64,000 bases of DNA from Brachypterus glaber (GCA_958510825.1 OY294045.1:94176988-94240987); one strand, 5' to 3'. Shown: positions 22,268-33,943, counted from the first letter of the stretch. Notes: generated from the sequence alone by a model not told the origin. Translations and numbers: made by a program.

Positions 22268-22931
22268 CTAGATGAAACGTTGCAAGCACCCTGTCAAAAC
22301 ATCGGCACTATTGTAGACTAGAGCCATCTAGTTTGCAATTTTCAAACTAGGTGTTTTGTTTGATTTCAAATTCTGTATCTTTAAAACATTATATTCTAGC
22401 AAAAAACTGTATATAACATTTTTTATAGGGCTTAAAAAGAGCTTTTATTTAAAATATAATTTTTTGAAATCGGGTTATAAATATGTGAGATATGCTAAAA
22501 AAACCTTTTACTGCTTTAAACGCCAATATCTCGAAAACAATTAGGAAAACGTTGTTTATAACATTTTTTGACCAATTTAAAATTATCTTTTTAATAATTG
22601 CCTTAATTATTAACAAAAAACGCTAAAAATAGTAGTTTGGACTATTTTTACCCCCTTACCCCCAATCGTTTACCCCCAAAACCTAATCAGCTCTTCGGAA
22701 TAAGATAAGAAACAATATGCAAAAAACCGCAAGTCGATATCTTATGTAGAAATGGAGTTAGAGAGTTTACACCCAGACAGACAGACAGACGGACGCAAAA
22801 TTTTTGTTTACTGATTTCGACTCTTCAATGGTCTAAAACGTCGAGAAATCTAAAAAAAACGTGGTCAAAGATTTTGACTTCGGCGAAGATTTCAACACAT
22901 CGGCACTCTTAGTAGCACTAAGTGCCGATGT
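22268..22931 (+). mobile_element. HINE/mini-me-like element, copy A
   Basis: One of five related elements. It begins CTAGATGAAACGTTGCAAGC after AA and ends with the hairpin ACATCGGCACT..AGTGCCGATGT before AA, so it lies between T-T-type targets. A GTCY microsatellite (here CAGACAGACAGACGGACG) sits in the 3' half. GTCY repeats, a 3' subterminal hairpin and TT insertion are features of Helentron-associated elements. The repeated MFDFKFC..-type frame in its 5' half is conserved only because the repeat is; I do not call it a gene. Confidence 0.6.
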
Positions 22932-23195
22932 AAAAATCAAACACTAAAATTAAAACATTTGTAAAATGCTTGTTACGATTTATTCTAAAACTTTATTTTA
23001 TAGATCTGATTTCTTTATTTGAGTGAAAAGCGAGAAACTTCCTGCTGCGAATAATTGTAAAAGGAATTACTTACGGTGCTTAGTTTTTGAAGTCTCAGGA
23101 TTTATTAAGTTATGAAATTTAATAAAGCCTTCACAAAAGTACACAAGGTACGTCCGCGATTTTGTGACAGAAACGTCTAGGGGAAACTTTAATTT

Positions 23196-23588
23196 TTTTT
23201 TCTATTTTGCGACTCTTATAAGCTCATAATCACACGCATTTTGCGTGTCCTTATAGGCCCATAATAGGTCTGTACTTTTTGTTCTTTTGGGTTGGCAACA
23301 GACCTGGCCTATCGCTTGACGTTTTCCGTGCAAAGGTTAATGTCACTTTAAAGTTGAATTTTCTACAAAATTTTGTGTTTAGGTTATTTTTACCATGTTA
23401 AAATTGTGGCTTGGTTAATTGCAGTAAAAAAGAGAAGAGATGACTATAAAATATATCAAAATATAATTTGTTCTTAGAATTTTAAACATGGTGTGAACTG
23501 TAATGCCAATCCAAAACAAAAATCTCTAAATCAGTAATCGATTTAAATTTAAGTTTTTTTAAACTTTAGAGCAAAATAGACAAAATTA
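23196..23588. mobile_element. TIR repeat, copy 2 of 2
   Basis: Colinear with 6732-7109: same TTTTTCTATTTTGCGACTC start, same GAGCAAAATAG end, and the same hairpin directly downstream. Confidence 0.5.
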
Positions 23589-23589
23589 T

Positions 23590-23722
23590 ATAAAGCACTC
23601 GTTTCATAACACGTTTTTAGCGCACTAGTACTTTAGAAAACTCGCCGCAAGCGGCTCTTTTTCTAAACTTGTACTCGTGCGCTAAAACGTATGTTATGAA
23701 ACTAGTACTTTAATATACTATA
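23590..23722. repeat. CpG-tipped hairpin (GTTTCATAAC family), copy 2
   Basis: Arms ACTCGTTTCATAACACG and its inverse around the tip CTCGCCGCAAGCGGCTC, nearly identical to 7112-7240. Sequence at 23745-24300 has an AACTTTTGAATGGG..GAGATAT start reminiscent of the fold-back at 57853 but no second arm; otherwise nothing is recognised there. Confidence 0.65.
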
Positions 23723-24309
23723 ATACTGGGTTATTCTTTTAAATGGTACACCCACCGTAACTTTTGAATGGGATGAGATATAAAATTTAAATTTGGAATA
23801 GTTCTATCATAGAATAAAAACTATCATTTGTCATATTTTTTTATTTTTTATTCGGTAAGGCGGCGCCAGGGGTGTAGTGCGGGACAATATTTTAAATGGC
23901 ACCCTAAGTCTTGTGATAAGTCATTTTAAAGAGCTTAATATTCTCTATTTAACCATGTAACTATTTATTTTTTAATATTTTTTTTTGAAGATTTTTTTTC
24001 TTCAAAACTAATGAAATTTTCGATATTTTTAAGAAATTAATTTTGGAAATTTTACACAAAAAGGTCAAAATTGTTAATACATGGTGTATTATCAAGTTTA
24101 GATTAATTATTTATCAGTTGCATGTAAAATTTTCAATATATGCACAACATATTAAAATTTTCAATCATTTTGAAGAAAAAAAAAATTCTTCAAAAAGATA
24201 CACTTTTTCACATTTTCCCTACATGTCATGATATTTTATATCTAAAAATAATTTAAAAAATTGTTCGATTTTAATAACGGGGAAGTATATTATTTATGTT
24301 TGGTTTACT

Positions 24310-24965
24310 TATATTTATTTTTTTATTTATTTATTTATACCGGAAACCCCATTACAAGGTTTAAAAAAATATATATAAATTTAACAAAAATTAAATAATA
24401 ATATTTCCTACAGGATGCTTCTTGAAATTTATTTAGGGCTAAATTATTAAATATGCATTAAAACAAACAAATTAAACAAAAACATTACATCAACAAACAA
24501 AATACACTGGACATCTTTCAACAGGAGAATACTCACTGTAGAACAATTAATTACTCAATCAAAAAGTCCAAAAATTAAATATTAGAAAAAGAATACTATT
24601 TATAAATCTATAAAACCAAACAAGTGTAATAATTTTGAAATTAATTATTATACTTTTCTCTATCCCCTTTTTCTTGCCAACCAAAAGACTTAAAAGGGAC
24701 AGCATGTTTTTTTTTTATTATGTCGCTGAAGAAAGGATCATTCTGTTTGCTTTTTAAGACCCTTTTCATATAACGAAACAGTTTCTTAATTAATTTTAAG
24801 ATTTTTATTTTGTAAGGAAAAAACCTTAATTTAATAAATTTTTTAAGGGCGTACCTATAAAATACTTGAGGTGTACATAAATAATAAAAAACCTTTGAAT
24901 TTAATAAAATCTGGAATAAAATTAAAAGATGTAGATGGTAAAAGATTGTATAGAATTAATAAGTA
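24310..24965 (-). mobile_element. Decayed LINE 3' end (reverse strand)
   Basis: On the minus strand it ends TAATGGGGTTTCCGGTATAA plus an (AAAT)n tail (24315-24345), like the 3' end of the LINE at 16745-18705. Upstream, a degraded frame gives LYNLLPSTSFNFIPDFIKFK, an RT-C-terminus-like string, broken by stops. It is cut at 24966 by a MITE. Confidence 0.5.
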
Positions 24966-25098
24966 GGGAACGTTCAAGTATTAAGTAACGCAAATTTTGG
25001 ATTTGGATTTTGGACCCCCCTATACCATGACATGGGCGTAACACTCCAAAATGACCCCCACCCCCCCTAGGAGAGTTACGTAATACTTGAACGTTCCC
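24966..25098. mobile_element. GGGAACGTTC MITE, copy 1
   Basis: A 133-bp palindromic element. GGGAACGTTCAAGTATTA at the left and TAATACTTGAACGTTCCC at the right bracket a C-run, GGGCGTAACACTCCAAAATG and CTAGGAGAGTTACG. It is almost entirely inverted repeat with no coding potential. Confidence 0.7.
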
Positions 25099-25189
25099 TT
25101 AATAATAATTAATAATTAACATTAATTTAATTTTTGTTGCGTTCCTTATTAAATAATAACTGGAGTGATGAATCTGATTTATTATAATA

Positions 25190-26800
25190 GATTCCCTGAT
25201 AGCACAAAAGCCTTCTAAGAAGATTCTTAAAATAAATAGCCGGAAGGACAGCATGTTTCTTAGAAGCATATATATTTTGCTCAGGATATTCTAAGAACGA
25301 TTAAAGAAATGCAAAGGATACCCTTTTTATCGTGCTGGTAGTTCCTAAGAAGCTTCTTATAAGCCTCTGTATTAAATAAGAACGTTTTAAGAAGCATGTT
25401 AAGAATGTTCTTAGAAATAGGTACATGTACTTTTAAGAATATTCTTAGCATGGTAGGGAACGTTCAAGTATTAAGTAACGCAAATTTTGGATTTGGATTT
25501 TGGACCCCCCCCCCCCTATACCACTGACATGGGCGTAACACTCCAAAATGACCCCCACCCCCCCTAGGAGAGTTACGTAATACTTGAACGTTCCCTTAAT
25601 AATAATTAATAATTAACATTAATTTAATTTTTGTTGCGTTCCTTATTAAATAATAACTGGAGTGATGAATCTGATTTATTATAATAGATTCCCTGATAGC
25701 ACAAAAGGCTTCTAAGAAGATTCTTAAAATAAATAGCCGGAAGGACAGCATGTTTCTTAGAAGCATATATATTTTGCTCAGGATATTCTAAGAACGATTA
25801 AAGAAATGCAAAGGATACCCTTTTAATCGTGCTGGTAGTTCCTAAGAAGCTTCTTATAAACCTCTGTATTAAATAAGAACGTTTTAAGAAGCATGTTAAG
25901 AATGTTCTTAGAAATAGGTACATGTACTTTTAAGAATATTCTTAGCATGCTTCTTAAAATATTCTTATTTGATGCATTTAAGTAATAATATTGAATATTG
26001 CGCATTCGAAAACAAAGTTTCAGATTTCTACATTAATATAGTTTTTCTCTTTCTTTCAAATATATTTTATGATACTCGATCCTTTTCATGAAGTGATATC
26101 ATAAATTTGGACATGTCGAAAATTTTTACGTCTTTGTGATAACCCTAATAATTAAAGTATTTAAAAATCCTTAGATATAGCATCCATCTGGTAAGATTCA
26201 TATGCGATATGCAGTTTTACTGTGAAAGCAAACTTTCTACCAGACATAAAATTCATGCGCCACACAAAAATCCAATGTTTAGAAAAAGAAATAGCAAATA
26301 ATTATCATTTCAAAATATAATAATTTTAATTTTTTGTCTAAAACTATATAAAAATCACTTTATGTCTAAAAATATATCCATTTCTACTACTTAAGGGTAA
26401 AACTTGTGTTATTAACAGTAATTTTAAGAATATTTGTATTTCTAACCTAATAAAATTAAAATAATATAGACGCCATATTATTATTCTAAAAACATTCCCA
26501 TTAGAATATTTTAAGAATATGTATTTGGGAATATTCTTAGCAAAATACTCTAATCATGCTTAGCATGTGCACTACAGCATTATTCTAAAAATATTCCCAT
26601 TAGAATATTTTAAGAATATGTTTTGGGAATATCCTTAGCAAAATACTCTAATCATGCTAAGAATGTTTAGAGTAGAAGCACTTATGCTACTACAGCAGTG
26701 CACCTTTTAAGAACATGCTTAGCATGTTTACAGCATTATGCTAAGAACCTTTTCAAGGGAAAGATTAAAAAACCTTCTTAGGATGAAGTGTGTTATCAGG
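25190..26800. repeat. TAAGAATATTCTTA palindrome-rich region
   Basis: Dozens of interleaved TTCTTA / TAAGAA words, many forming TTAAGAATATTCTTAGCA-type palindromes. A roughly 100-bp tandem pair lies at 26478-26680 (ATTCCCATTAGAATATTTT..GGGAATAT). Between 25950 and 26470 it thins to plain AT-rich DNA. It may be another motif-filled fold-back; ends are not clear. Confidence 0.5.
25456..25595. mobile_element. GGGAACGTTC MITE, copy 2
   Basis: Second copy carried by the 490-bp duplication. The C-run is expanded to about 13 residues. The same termini are also seen singly at 62386 and inside the hAT elements at 50058 and 54718. Confidence 0.7.
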
Positions 26801-26962
26801 GTTAATGGATCAGTTTATTTATTATTTAATAGTGATGAATAATACTTTTTTCTATAGTTTTAGTTTTGTCGATTAAATAAATTCAAAATTTCACCAATTT
26901 ACATGTTTGTCTTTTTTTTTATAAAAACCACCCAAGTATAAAAAGTAGTATAAAATACTTGT

Positions 26963-27080
26963 TTTATTAAACTATTGGCGACCTTGTTCATTAAAAAACT
27001 CGCTTCCAGCGCGCTGCAGCGGCTTCCTTTTTTAATTTGGACGTGTGCAACAAAAATGTGTATAATGAAACTAGCAAATT
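26963..27080. repeat. CpG-tipped hairpin (degenerate, single copy)
   Basis: TTAAAAAACTCGCTTCCAGC faces GCAGCGGCTTCCTTTTTTAA around GCGCGCT, with outer TTTTATTAAACTA / TATAATGAAACTAG. It has the architecture of the other CpG-tipped hairpins but weaker pairing. 27080-28195 holds no recognised element. Confidence 0.4.
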
Positions 27081-28198
27081 ACCATTTTCTGTCCCAATTT
27101 AACTCATATGGATATATCCACTTAACCCATGCTAGTTGCATAATATTTATATAAAACCTAACATGACAAATTAAATTTCGTATTTTTCAGCGTACATTTT
27201 TAGCAAGATTTTATTTTACTCCCGAAATATTTAGCTGAAACTTTCCATCATTTAGACTTTATCTTATACTGCAAAGCTTTTAAAGCTTATTTCATTTCTG
27301 CTGCCGTATTTGAGGTTATGCTCTAAAGGTGCATGCAATAAAAACTATAAAAACTGAATAAACTTAATTAGCAAAGTGCCCGGTTCCTGTAAAGGGTCAG
27401 ATAAACCTGAAATATACATCTCTACAAAAAAAAAATAGATTCGGTTTCCAACAGGGTTGTGATTTTTATCGTTTCGCATGGATTGTAGGCTGCCGAATCC
27501 GAATCTGAATTCATAAAAGTGTTTATTTTTAACAGACTTTCAAAAAAGGAGGAGGTTATTAATTCGACGTGTGACTTTTTTATGTTTGTTCCCGCATAAC
27601 TCTGGAACGGATGAACGGAATTTGATGAAACCTTTTGCAACTTAAAGAAAACATTCAAGAGGTGGTCCCGTTTTAGTATGACGCTCGGATAATGCCGGGT
27701 AATCCGGATAATTAAGATAAATCTAATCGTTTTAACGCAATTACACTTGGTGTAACGTAGGTTGGTTAGACCGGAAGTGATATTTTTTTAATGGTTAAGC
27801 AAAAAATTAGGGTTTTTATGTATCATATAAGCACTGCAAGTTTCAAGGAGCGATCTCTTATAGTTAATGAGATATTTTGTAGCAAATACTTCTTGTGACA
27901 CCCTGTATGTATGAATAAACAACAATGCTAAGCTGTCTGTACATTTAGTCACTCTGTTTAAGAACTGAAAAATCTGGGATAATTTACGTTATTTTATTTG
28001 ATTTCTAGCGATTTTTACCTTAGTTTTAAAACACATGTCTTTTGAAATTAAAAATTTGTCAGGATTAATGTTCTAAAACTTTTACATAATGAGCTATTGT
28101 TTTTAAAGGGTATAGTTATTCAGACGTCGCGACATTAGCCTTATTCTTTTTGTCTAATAGAGGAGTTTTTTTTTATTTTTAGTTAAGATGTTGGAATT

Positions 28199-28873
28199 AC
28201 ATCGGCACTTAGTGCTACTAAGAGTGCCGATGTATTGAAATCTTCGCCGAAAAGTCAAAATCTTTGACCACGTATTTTTCACATTTCTCGACGTTTTCAG
28301 TAAAAAAAAATTGCGTCCGTCCGTCTGTCTGTCTGTGTCTGTCTGTCTGGGTGTAAACTCTCTAACTTCATTTTTACATGAGATATCGACTTACGGTTTT
28401 TTGCATATTGTTTCTTATCGTATTGCGAAGAGCTGATTAGATTTTGGGGGTAAACGATTGGGGGTAAGGGGGTAAAAATAGGGTAAAACTACTATTTTTA
28501 GCGTTTTTTGTTTATAATTAAGGCAATTATTATTGTATTTGGTTAATTTAGCACTTATATAAAAGATAATTTAAAATTAGTCAAAAAATATTATAAACAA
28601 CGTTTTCCCAAAACGCATTGTTTTCGAGATATTGGCGTTTAAAGCAGTAAAAGGGTTTTCAGCATATCTCACATATTTATAACCCGATTTCAAAAAATTA
28701 TATTTGAAATAAAAGCTCTTTTTAAGCCCTATAAAAAATGTTATATACAGTTTTTTGATAGAATAACATGTTTTAAAGATACAGAATTTAAAATCAAACA
28801 AAACACCTAGTTTGAAATTTGCAAACTAGATGGCTCTAGTGTACAATAGTGCCGATGTTTTGACATCATCTAG
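28199..28873 (-). mobile_element. HINE/mini-me-like element, copy B
   Basis: Reverse-strand copy. The terminal hairpin ACATCGGCACT..AGTGCCGATGT (28199-28233) is followed by a long GTCY run (CGTCCGTCCGTCTGTCTG) near 28312-28350 and ends CATCTAG before TT. It lacks the GGGTGCTTGCAACG segment just inside the other end that copies A, C, D and E have. Confidence 0.6.
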
Positions 28874-28915
28874 TTTGTGATTGAATTATAATTAAACTCT
28901 AATTTAACTCTGCTA

Positions 28916-29127
28916 CACTGAGAACTTGTTACCGTAGTAGATACTAAACGTTTTTGCTTATTTGGAACCCCAGGCAACATTTGTTATTAATTACAAGTCG
29001 TTACAGTAAAAAATAACGTCGTTCTGTTATGTTTCACTGTAACAACTTGTATTTATTAAGAAATGTTGCCTGGGGTTCCAAATGGGCAAAAACGTTTAGT
29101 ATCTAGTACGGTAACGAGTTTTCAGTG
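28916..29127. mobile_element. 212-bp fold-back MITE, TA flanks
   Basis: CACTGAGAACTTGTTACCG and CGGTAACGAGTTTTCAGTG form the ends, next to TA at 28914-28915 and 29128-29129. Arms are about 85 bp (AACGTTTTTGC..GGAACCCCAGGCAACATTT), so nearly the whole element pairs. 29130-29590 holds nothing recognised. Confidence 0.7.
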
Positions 29128-29593
29128 TAGTATTTTCTTTCGTTTTCTGCTTGTTAAAATGGGAATAAGATTTGATTGTAATGTTAAGATTCCATGGTAA
29201 AATTTATTTAATTTAACCAAGTGGTCCTGAAGAGGGACGAATTTTTTGTTTATATTAATTTACTAGCAAAAGTTAAAAATGCTTTTTATCGTCAAAACAA
29301 GTAAACAACTGAAGATGTGCGAATCTTGACCATTGGATGTCGCTAGTGGTTGGAAACAAAGCAAATGGCAACAGCTATAGCCCCTGAGCAATAAGGAATT
29401 TGGTGATTTTCATTTTGAGGAGTTTATTTTTAAACGTACATATATGTGCCCATGTCCCTGAAGAGGTTAAACCAAATTTTCACTGTTTTTTAAAAATTAT
29501 TACAACGTAACTTTCGTAAAATTTTTAATTAATTAATTCTAATTTTTAAAAGGTTCAAATCGATTTTAAGACCTCATTAAAAACTCTATTTTT

Positions 29594-30446
29594 ACATCGG
29601 CACTTAGTGCTACTAAGAGTATTGAAATATTCGCCGAAAAGTCAAAATCTTTGACCACTTTTTTTTCACATTTCTCGACGTTTTAGACCATTCTGAGTCG
29701 AAATCAGTAAAAAAAAATTTGCGTCCGTCTGTCTGTCTAGGTGTAAACTCTCTAACTCCATTTCTACATGAGATATCTACTTGCGGTTTCTTATCGTATT
29801 CTGAAGAGCTGATTAGATTTTGGGGTAAACGACTGGGGGTAAGGGGGTAAAAATAGGGTAAAACTCCTATTTTTAGCGTTTTTTGTTTATAATTAAGGCA
29901 ATTATTATTGTATTTGGTTAATTTAACACTTATATAAAAGATAATTTTAAACTGGTCAAAAAATGTTATAAACAACGTTTTCCTAAAACGCATAGTTTTC
30001 GAGATATTGGCGTTTAAAGCAGTAAAAGGTTTTTTTAGCATATCTCACATATTTATAACCCGATTTCAAAAAATTATATTTTAAATAAAAGATCTTTTTA
30101 AGCCCTATAAAAAATGTTATATACAGTTTTTTGCTAGAATATAATGTTTTAAAGATACAGAATTTAAAATCAAACAAAACACCTAGTTTGAAATTTGCAA
30201 ACTAGATGGCTCTAGTGTATAAATTTTAACCTTCCATTTATTTGTTTTTAAAATCAATCAAAAATTGTAATTAATAAGTGTACAAGAAAAGCTAAAGTTT
30301 AATATAAATATTATACAAGTTAGTTTGTGCAGTGAGGAGTAGTAGTAAAATTGTAATTATGTTATGCTACCCTGTTCTAATAGCATGTTATTAGTTTTCC
30401 CAATAGTGCCGATGTTTTGACAGGGTGCTTGCAACGTTTCATCTAG
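29594..30446 (-). mobile_element. HINE/mini-me-like element, copy C
   Basis: Reverse-strand copy with the terminal hairpin (imperfect here), a GTCY run, and the CATCTAG end before TT. It carries a roughly 185-bp insertion near 30218-30402 that is shared only with copy D, which shows C and D are duplicates of one insertion. Confidence 0.6.
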
Positions 30447-30937
30447 TTTTTAAATAAAAATATTTATGCTAGATACCCAGAAAGTGCAAAAAAATTACCT
30501 CAATCATAACAAAATAATGAGATAACTTTTTAACGATCGAGGCCTCCTAGGTTTATGGAGTATAAATATTGAATAAGCTCTGTTTCATTAAAAATGCCGT
30601 AATAATTCGTTTGAATTGTTAACGCTGCTGAAGGATTAGGAGTTTAATCTGAAAGTCAATTAAAAAAACTTTCTATAGACTGAATGAATAGTTTTTCAAA
30701 GCTTTTTCAAATTGACAATGGAACATTAAGTAAACGTTAATTATAAGTTATTATCACAATGAAAAAAAGACTTTAATCATTGCGTTTATAATGAAGCTTG
30801 ATTTTTGCGAGAATTTTCGTTAGTAAGATAATATATTTTTTCGTACGACCTAGTGTACACGAAATAAAGAAAAATGCATGTTCACTATATATCCTCGTTA
30901 GGATATATTTCTATCGCACGAGTACATAGTGCATATT

Positions 30938-31825
30938 TTTTTTTTGATTTTTATTAACGGATTATTGCTAATTTTAATTTGTTTTAAGCTTATGTTCGCC
31001 GACGATTTAAAATTATTTGCTGTTATATTAGAAACTTTCAATTGTCAACAATTACAAATTGAACTGGATAAAGTTAATGCTTGTTGCGAAACAAATAGAC
31101 TAAAATTAAATATTGGTAAATGTAAGGTTGTTTCATACACTCGTAAACTAAAACCAATACTGTATAACTACGTCATAGGTGATCAAGTGCTTATGAGGTG
31201 TAATGAAATAAAAGACCTTGGTGTCACATTTGACTCAAAATTATCTTTTTCACCTCACATTAATAATATTTGTAATTCTGCCTCCAGGTTACTAGGATTT
31301 ATTGTTCGTAATACTGTAACTTTTACCTCTTCGGCTTGTTTGAAGACGCTCTATTTTAGTTTTGTAAGATCAAAATTAGAATACTGTTCTTTAATATGGT
31401 ATCCAATTTACGAAAACCAAAAAGATCAAATTGAATCGGTACAAAGAAGATTTCTGAAATTTTTAAATTTTAGGGTCGAAAAAATTTATCCACCGCAAGG
31501 TACCAATCAAATTTTATTATTAAACAGATTTGAATTACTTCTATTAGATCTTCGTAGAAAAAATATGTCACTTTGTTTTTTAATAAGACTTATTAAAAAC
31601 GAGATTGATTGTACTTATTTACTTAGCAAAATCAACTTTCAAGTACCTCGCAATAACTCCAGAGATGTTGATACATTCTACAATAATTTTGCAAGAACCA
31701 ATATTTTACAAAAATCTCCAATTTATATCATGTGCAATAATTTTAACTGTCTCTGTGATAACGTTGATATTAACTACTCTAGCCTGAGTGAAATTCTCTA
31801 TACGGAAAATCCAGAGCAAGAGTAG
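30938..31825 (+). CDS. LINE reverse transcriptase C-terminal half (CR1/Jockey group)
   Basis: Open frame of nearly 300 codons, encoding the C-terminal half of a non-LTR RT. Visible are the end of the palm (IFING), FADDLKLF (motif C), LQIELDKVNACCETNRLKLN, KDLGVTFDSKLSFSPHI, ASRLLGFIVRN, LYFSFVRSKLEYCSLIWYP and a tail ending ENPEQE. Motifs A and B, the N-terminal RT, the endonuclease and ORF1 are absent through 5' truncation, and no genuine start codon belongs to it. The lack of internal stops suggests a recent insertion. It is most like the pseudogene at 16757-18314; the exact clade is not determined. Confidence 0.8.
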   Translation, partial: FFLIFINGLLLILICFKLMFADDLKLFAVILETFNCQQLQIELDKVNACCETNRLKLNIGKCKVVSYTRKLKPILYNYVIGDQVLMRCNEIKDLGVTFDSKLSFSPHINNICNSASRLLGFIVRNTVTFTSSACLKTLYFSFVRSKLEYCSLIWYPIYENQKDQIESVQRRFLKFLNFRVEKIYPPQGTNQILLLNRFELLLLDLRRKNMSLCFLIRLIKNEIDCTYLLSKINFQVPRNNSRDVDTFYNNFARTNILQKSPIYIMCNNFNCLCDNVDINYSSLSEILYTENPEQE

Positions 31826-32008
31826 TTATTAAAATATGTATTCATTTAATTTAATTGTATTTATATTAATTTATGTTAATATTTATTTATTTTATTGTAA
31901 ATTGTTGTAACTTATTTTATTTGTTTAACCCTAATTTTATTATTATATTTATTGTATATTTTTATATACTTGTCCTGTAATTGGTTATTTTCTGTTGGAC
32001 AATAAAGC

Positions 32009-32039
<31 letters not shown>
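30938..32039 (+). mobile_element. 5'-truncated LINE inserted in the hairpin repeat
   Basis: Forward element beginning just upstream of RT motif C and ending with AATAAA (32001-32006) and an (ATT)n tail to 32039. The probable TSD is short, ATATT, at 30933-30937 and 32040-32044. The uninterrupted homologue at 3353-3746 gives the empty site. Confidence 0.8.
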
Positions 32040-32043
<4 letters not shown>

Positions 32044-32376
32044 TTGAATGAAATGACAACTATGCACACTCATTTATCCAAACGAGTACACATAGCTTTC
32101 ATTTTGACAAAAGTTTATAAAATTTTGAAATGTCTACATTAAACACAGGTAATTCTTTAAAATATATATTTTTAAAGAGTCTAGACTGTAGATCGAACGA
32201 AAAATTTTGTTCGCAACTCGTTTGCGACAAGTCCTTAGTGCACTCGAATGATTTTTTGACTTCACTTCGCGTCATCAAAAAAACTTCATTCTCGTGCACT
32301 AAGGACTAAAGTCGATTACTCGTTACGAAAACCACTATTTCTTAGACGTGTACACATGACTATTATATTCCATATT

Positions 32377-33234
32377 ACATCGGCACTTAGTGCTACTAAG
32401 GGTGCCGATGTATTGAAATCTTCGCCAAAAGTCAAAATCTTTGACCACGTTTTTTTCACATTTCTCGGCGTTTTATACCATTCTGAGTCGAAATCAAATT
32501 TGCGTCCGTCTCTCTGTCTGTCTGTCTGTCTGTCTGGGTGTAAACACTCTAACTCCATTTCTACATGAGATATCGACTTGCGGTTTTTTGCACATGGTTT
32601 CTTATCGTATTCCGAAGAGTAAACGATTGGGGGTAAGGGGGTAAAAATAGGGTAAAACTCCTATTTTTAGCGTTTTTTGTTTACAACTAAGGCAATTATT
32701 ATTGTATTTGGCTAATTTAGCACTTATATAAAAGATAATTTTAAATTGGTCAAAAAATGTTATAAACAACGTTTTCCTAAAACACAATGTTTTCGAGATA
32801 TTGGGGTTTAAAGCAGTAAAAGGTTTTTTTAGCATATCACATATTTATAACCCGATTTTAAAAAATTATATTTTAAATAAAAGCTCTTTTTAAGCCCTAT
32901 AAAAAATGTTATATACAGTTTTTTGCTAGAAAATAATGTTTTAAAGATACAAAATTTAAAATCAAACAAAACACCTAGTTTTAAATTTGCAAACTAGATG
33001 GCTCTAGTGTACAAATTTTCATTCATTTGTTTTTAAAATCAATCAAAAATTGTAATTAATAAGTTCAACTTGCATCCAAGTATCCAAATATCCTAAACAT
33101 TTCCCTGAATAGTAAGTAATTAGTAAAATTGTAATTATGTCATGCTACCCTGTTCTAATAGCATGTTATTAGTTTTCCCAATAGTGCCGATGTTTTGACA
33201 GGGTGCTTGCAACGTTTCATCTAGTTATAATGAA
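32377..33234 (-). mobile_element. HINE/mini-me-like element, copy D
   Basis: Reverse-strand copy with a clear terminal hairpin (32377-32411), a GTCTGTCTGTCTG run near 32514-32536 and the CATCTAG end. It shares the extra roughly 185 bp with copy C and has a local deletion removing part of AGAGCTGATTAG. Sits between the two segmental duplication units. Confidence 0.6.
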
Positions 33235-33236
33235 GC

Positions 33237-33943
33237 ATGATTTTTGCGAGAATTTTCGTTAGTAAGATAACTTAAGAAATAATTTATTTTTTTTTATTTT
33301 TTTTTTTTTAGTTGCTTTTCATCCGTGAAACGAGTAATATGTGCTTTCGGCAGGAATTAGTAATACGTTAAACGCGTTTAATTTTCTAGCATCAAGTCTT
33401 TTAGTATTAGTTATTTATTTATTTATTTGCTATCTTAGATATACCCCAGAATCGATTTTATATATTTTATAGTGATTGTATGGAAGATGTGCAGTAAAAT
33501 GACGAACATGTGATTATATTGGAGTAAGAAGGGAATTTTATGTTTTTTTAATCATTTATAATGCTGATAAATTTTGATTTGGAAGCAACTAACACGTGAA
33601 GAAGTTTTTATACGTACAAAATTTTTTATATGCTAGCGCATGCGCAAATATAATTACAAATTAGAAAAAACAGCTAACACAACCAACAGTAAACACGAAA
33701 AGGAAAGAAGGAAAAGAAAAAGAAAAGGTCTTACAGAAGACTGGAAATTTTATATATTTAAAACAGGAGTGGGCATGGCGAAAAGCCAGACAAGAACCAC
33801 TCTTGGTGAATTGAGTAACTAAGAGGGATCTGGCTAATTATCTCACTGAGAAAAGGCCAAAATAAAGGAAGAAGAAGAAGAAGAAGAAGAAGAAGAATTT
33901 ATTTTTTCTTACACGTGTACACATGACTATTATATTCCATATT
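33237..33943. repeat. Segmental duplication unit, right copy
   Basis: Same edges as 30787-32376 (TGAAGCATGATTTTTGCGAG at the left, ACATGACTATTATATTCCAT at the right), with a different internal insertion. Confidence 0.65.
33293..33895 (+). mobile_element. Retroposon with (GAA)n tail
   Basis: AATTTATTTTTT occurs at 33281-33292 and 33896-33907, a 12-bp candidate TSD. The 3' end reads GGCTAATTATCTCACTGAG, then AAAAGGCC, then (GAA)n at about 33870-33895. The same 3' end in a very short form is at 45243-45295. No RT motif is visible, so SINE-like or LINE 3' end are both possible. An internal (TTTA)n near 33410-33435 suggests a composite. Confidence 0.5.

Larger units (their letters stand above)
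24966..25945. repeat. 490-bp tandem duplication
   Basis: 24966-25455 is repeated at 25456-25945 with few differences (a longer C-run in the second MITE, small substitutions). Each unit holds the MITE, an AATAATTAATAATTAACATT stretch and a block of TAAGAA/TTCTTA words. Confidence 0.85.
30842..32334. repeat. CpG-tipped hairpin repeat interrupted by a LINE
   Basis: Matches 3353-3746 on both sides of the LINE: left part to GTACATAGTGCATATT, right part from TGAATGAAATGACAACTATG to TTACGAAAAC. The hairpin tip (GACTTCACTTCGCGTCATC) carries two CpG-destroying changes relative to the other copy. Confidence 0.65.
30787..32376. repeat. Segmental duplication unit, left copy
   Basis: Starts ATAATGAAGCTTGATTTTTG and ends ACATGACTATTATATTCCAT. 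The same two edges occur at 33237-33943. This copy holds the CpG-hairpin repeat with a LINE; the other copy holds a (GAA)n-tailed retroposon instead. Together with HINE copies C and D, this forms a tandem duplication. 30447-30786 is found only in the left unit. Confidence 0.65.

Noticed and set aside
29613..30177. Conserved small frames (MFDFKFC.. and MLKKPFTALN..) repeated in several places
   Set aside because: They occur only inside the five HINE-like copies; similarity reflects the repeat, and frames are broken differently in each copy.
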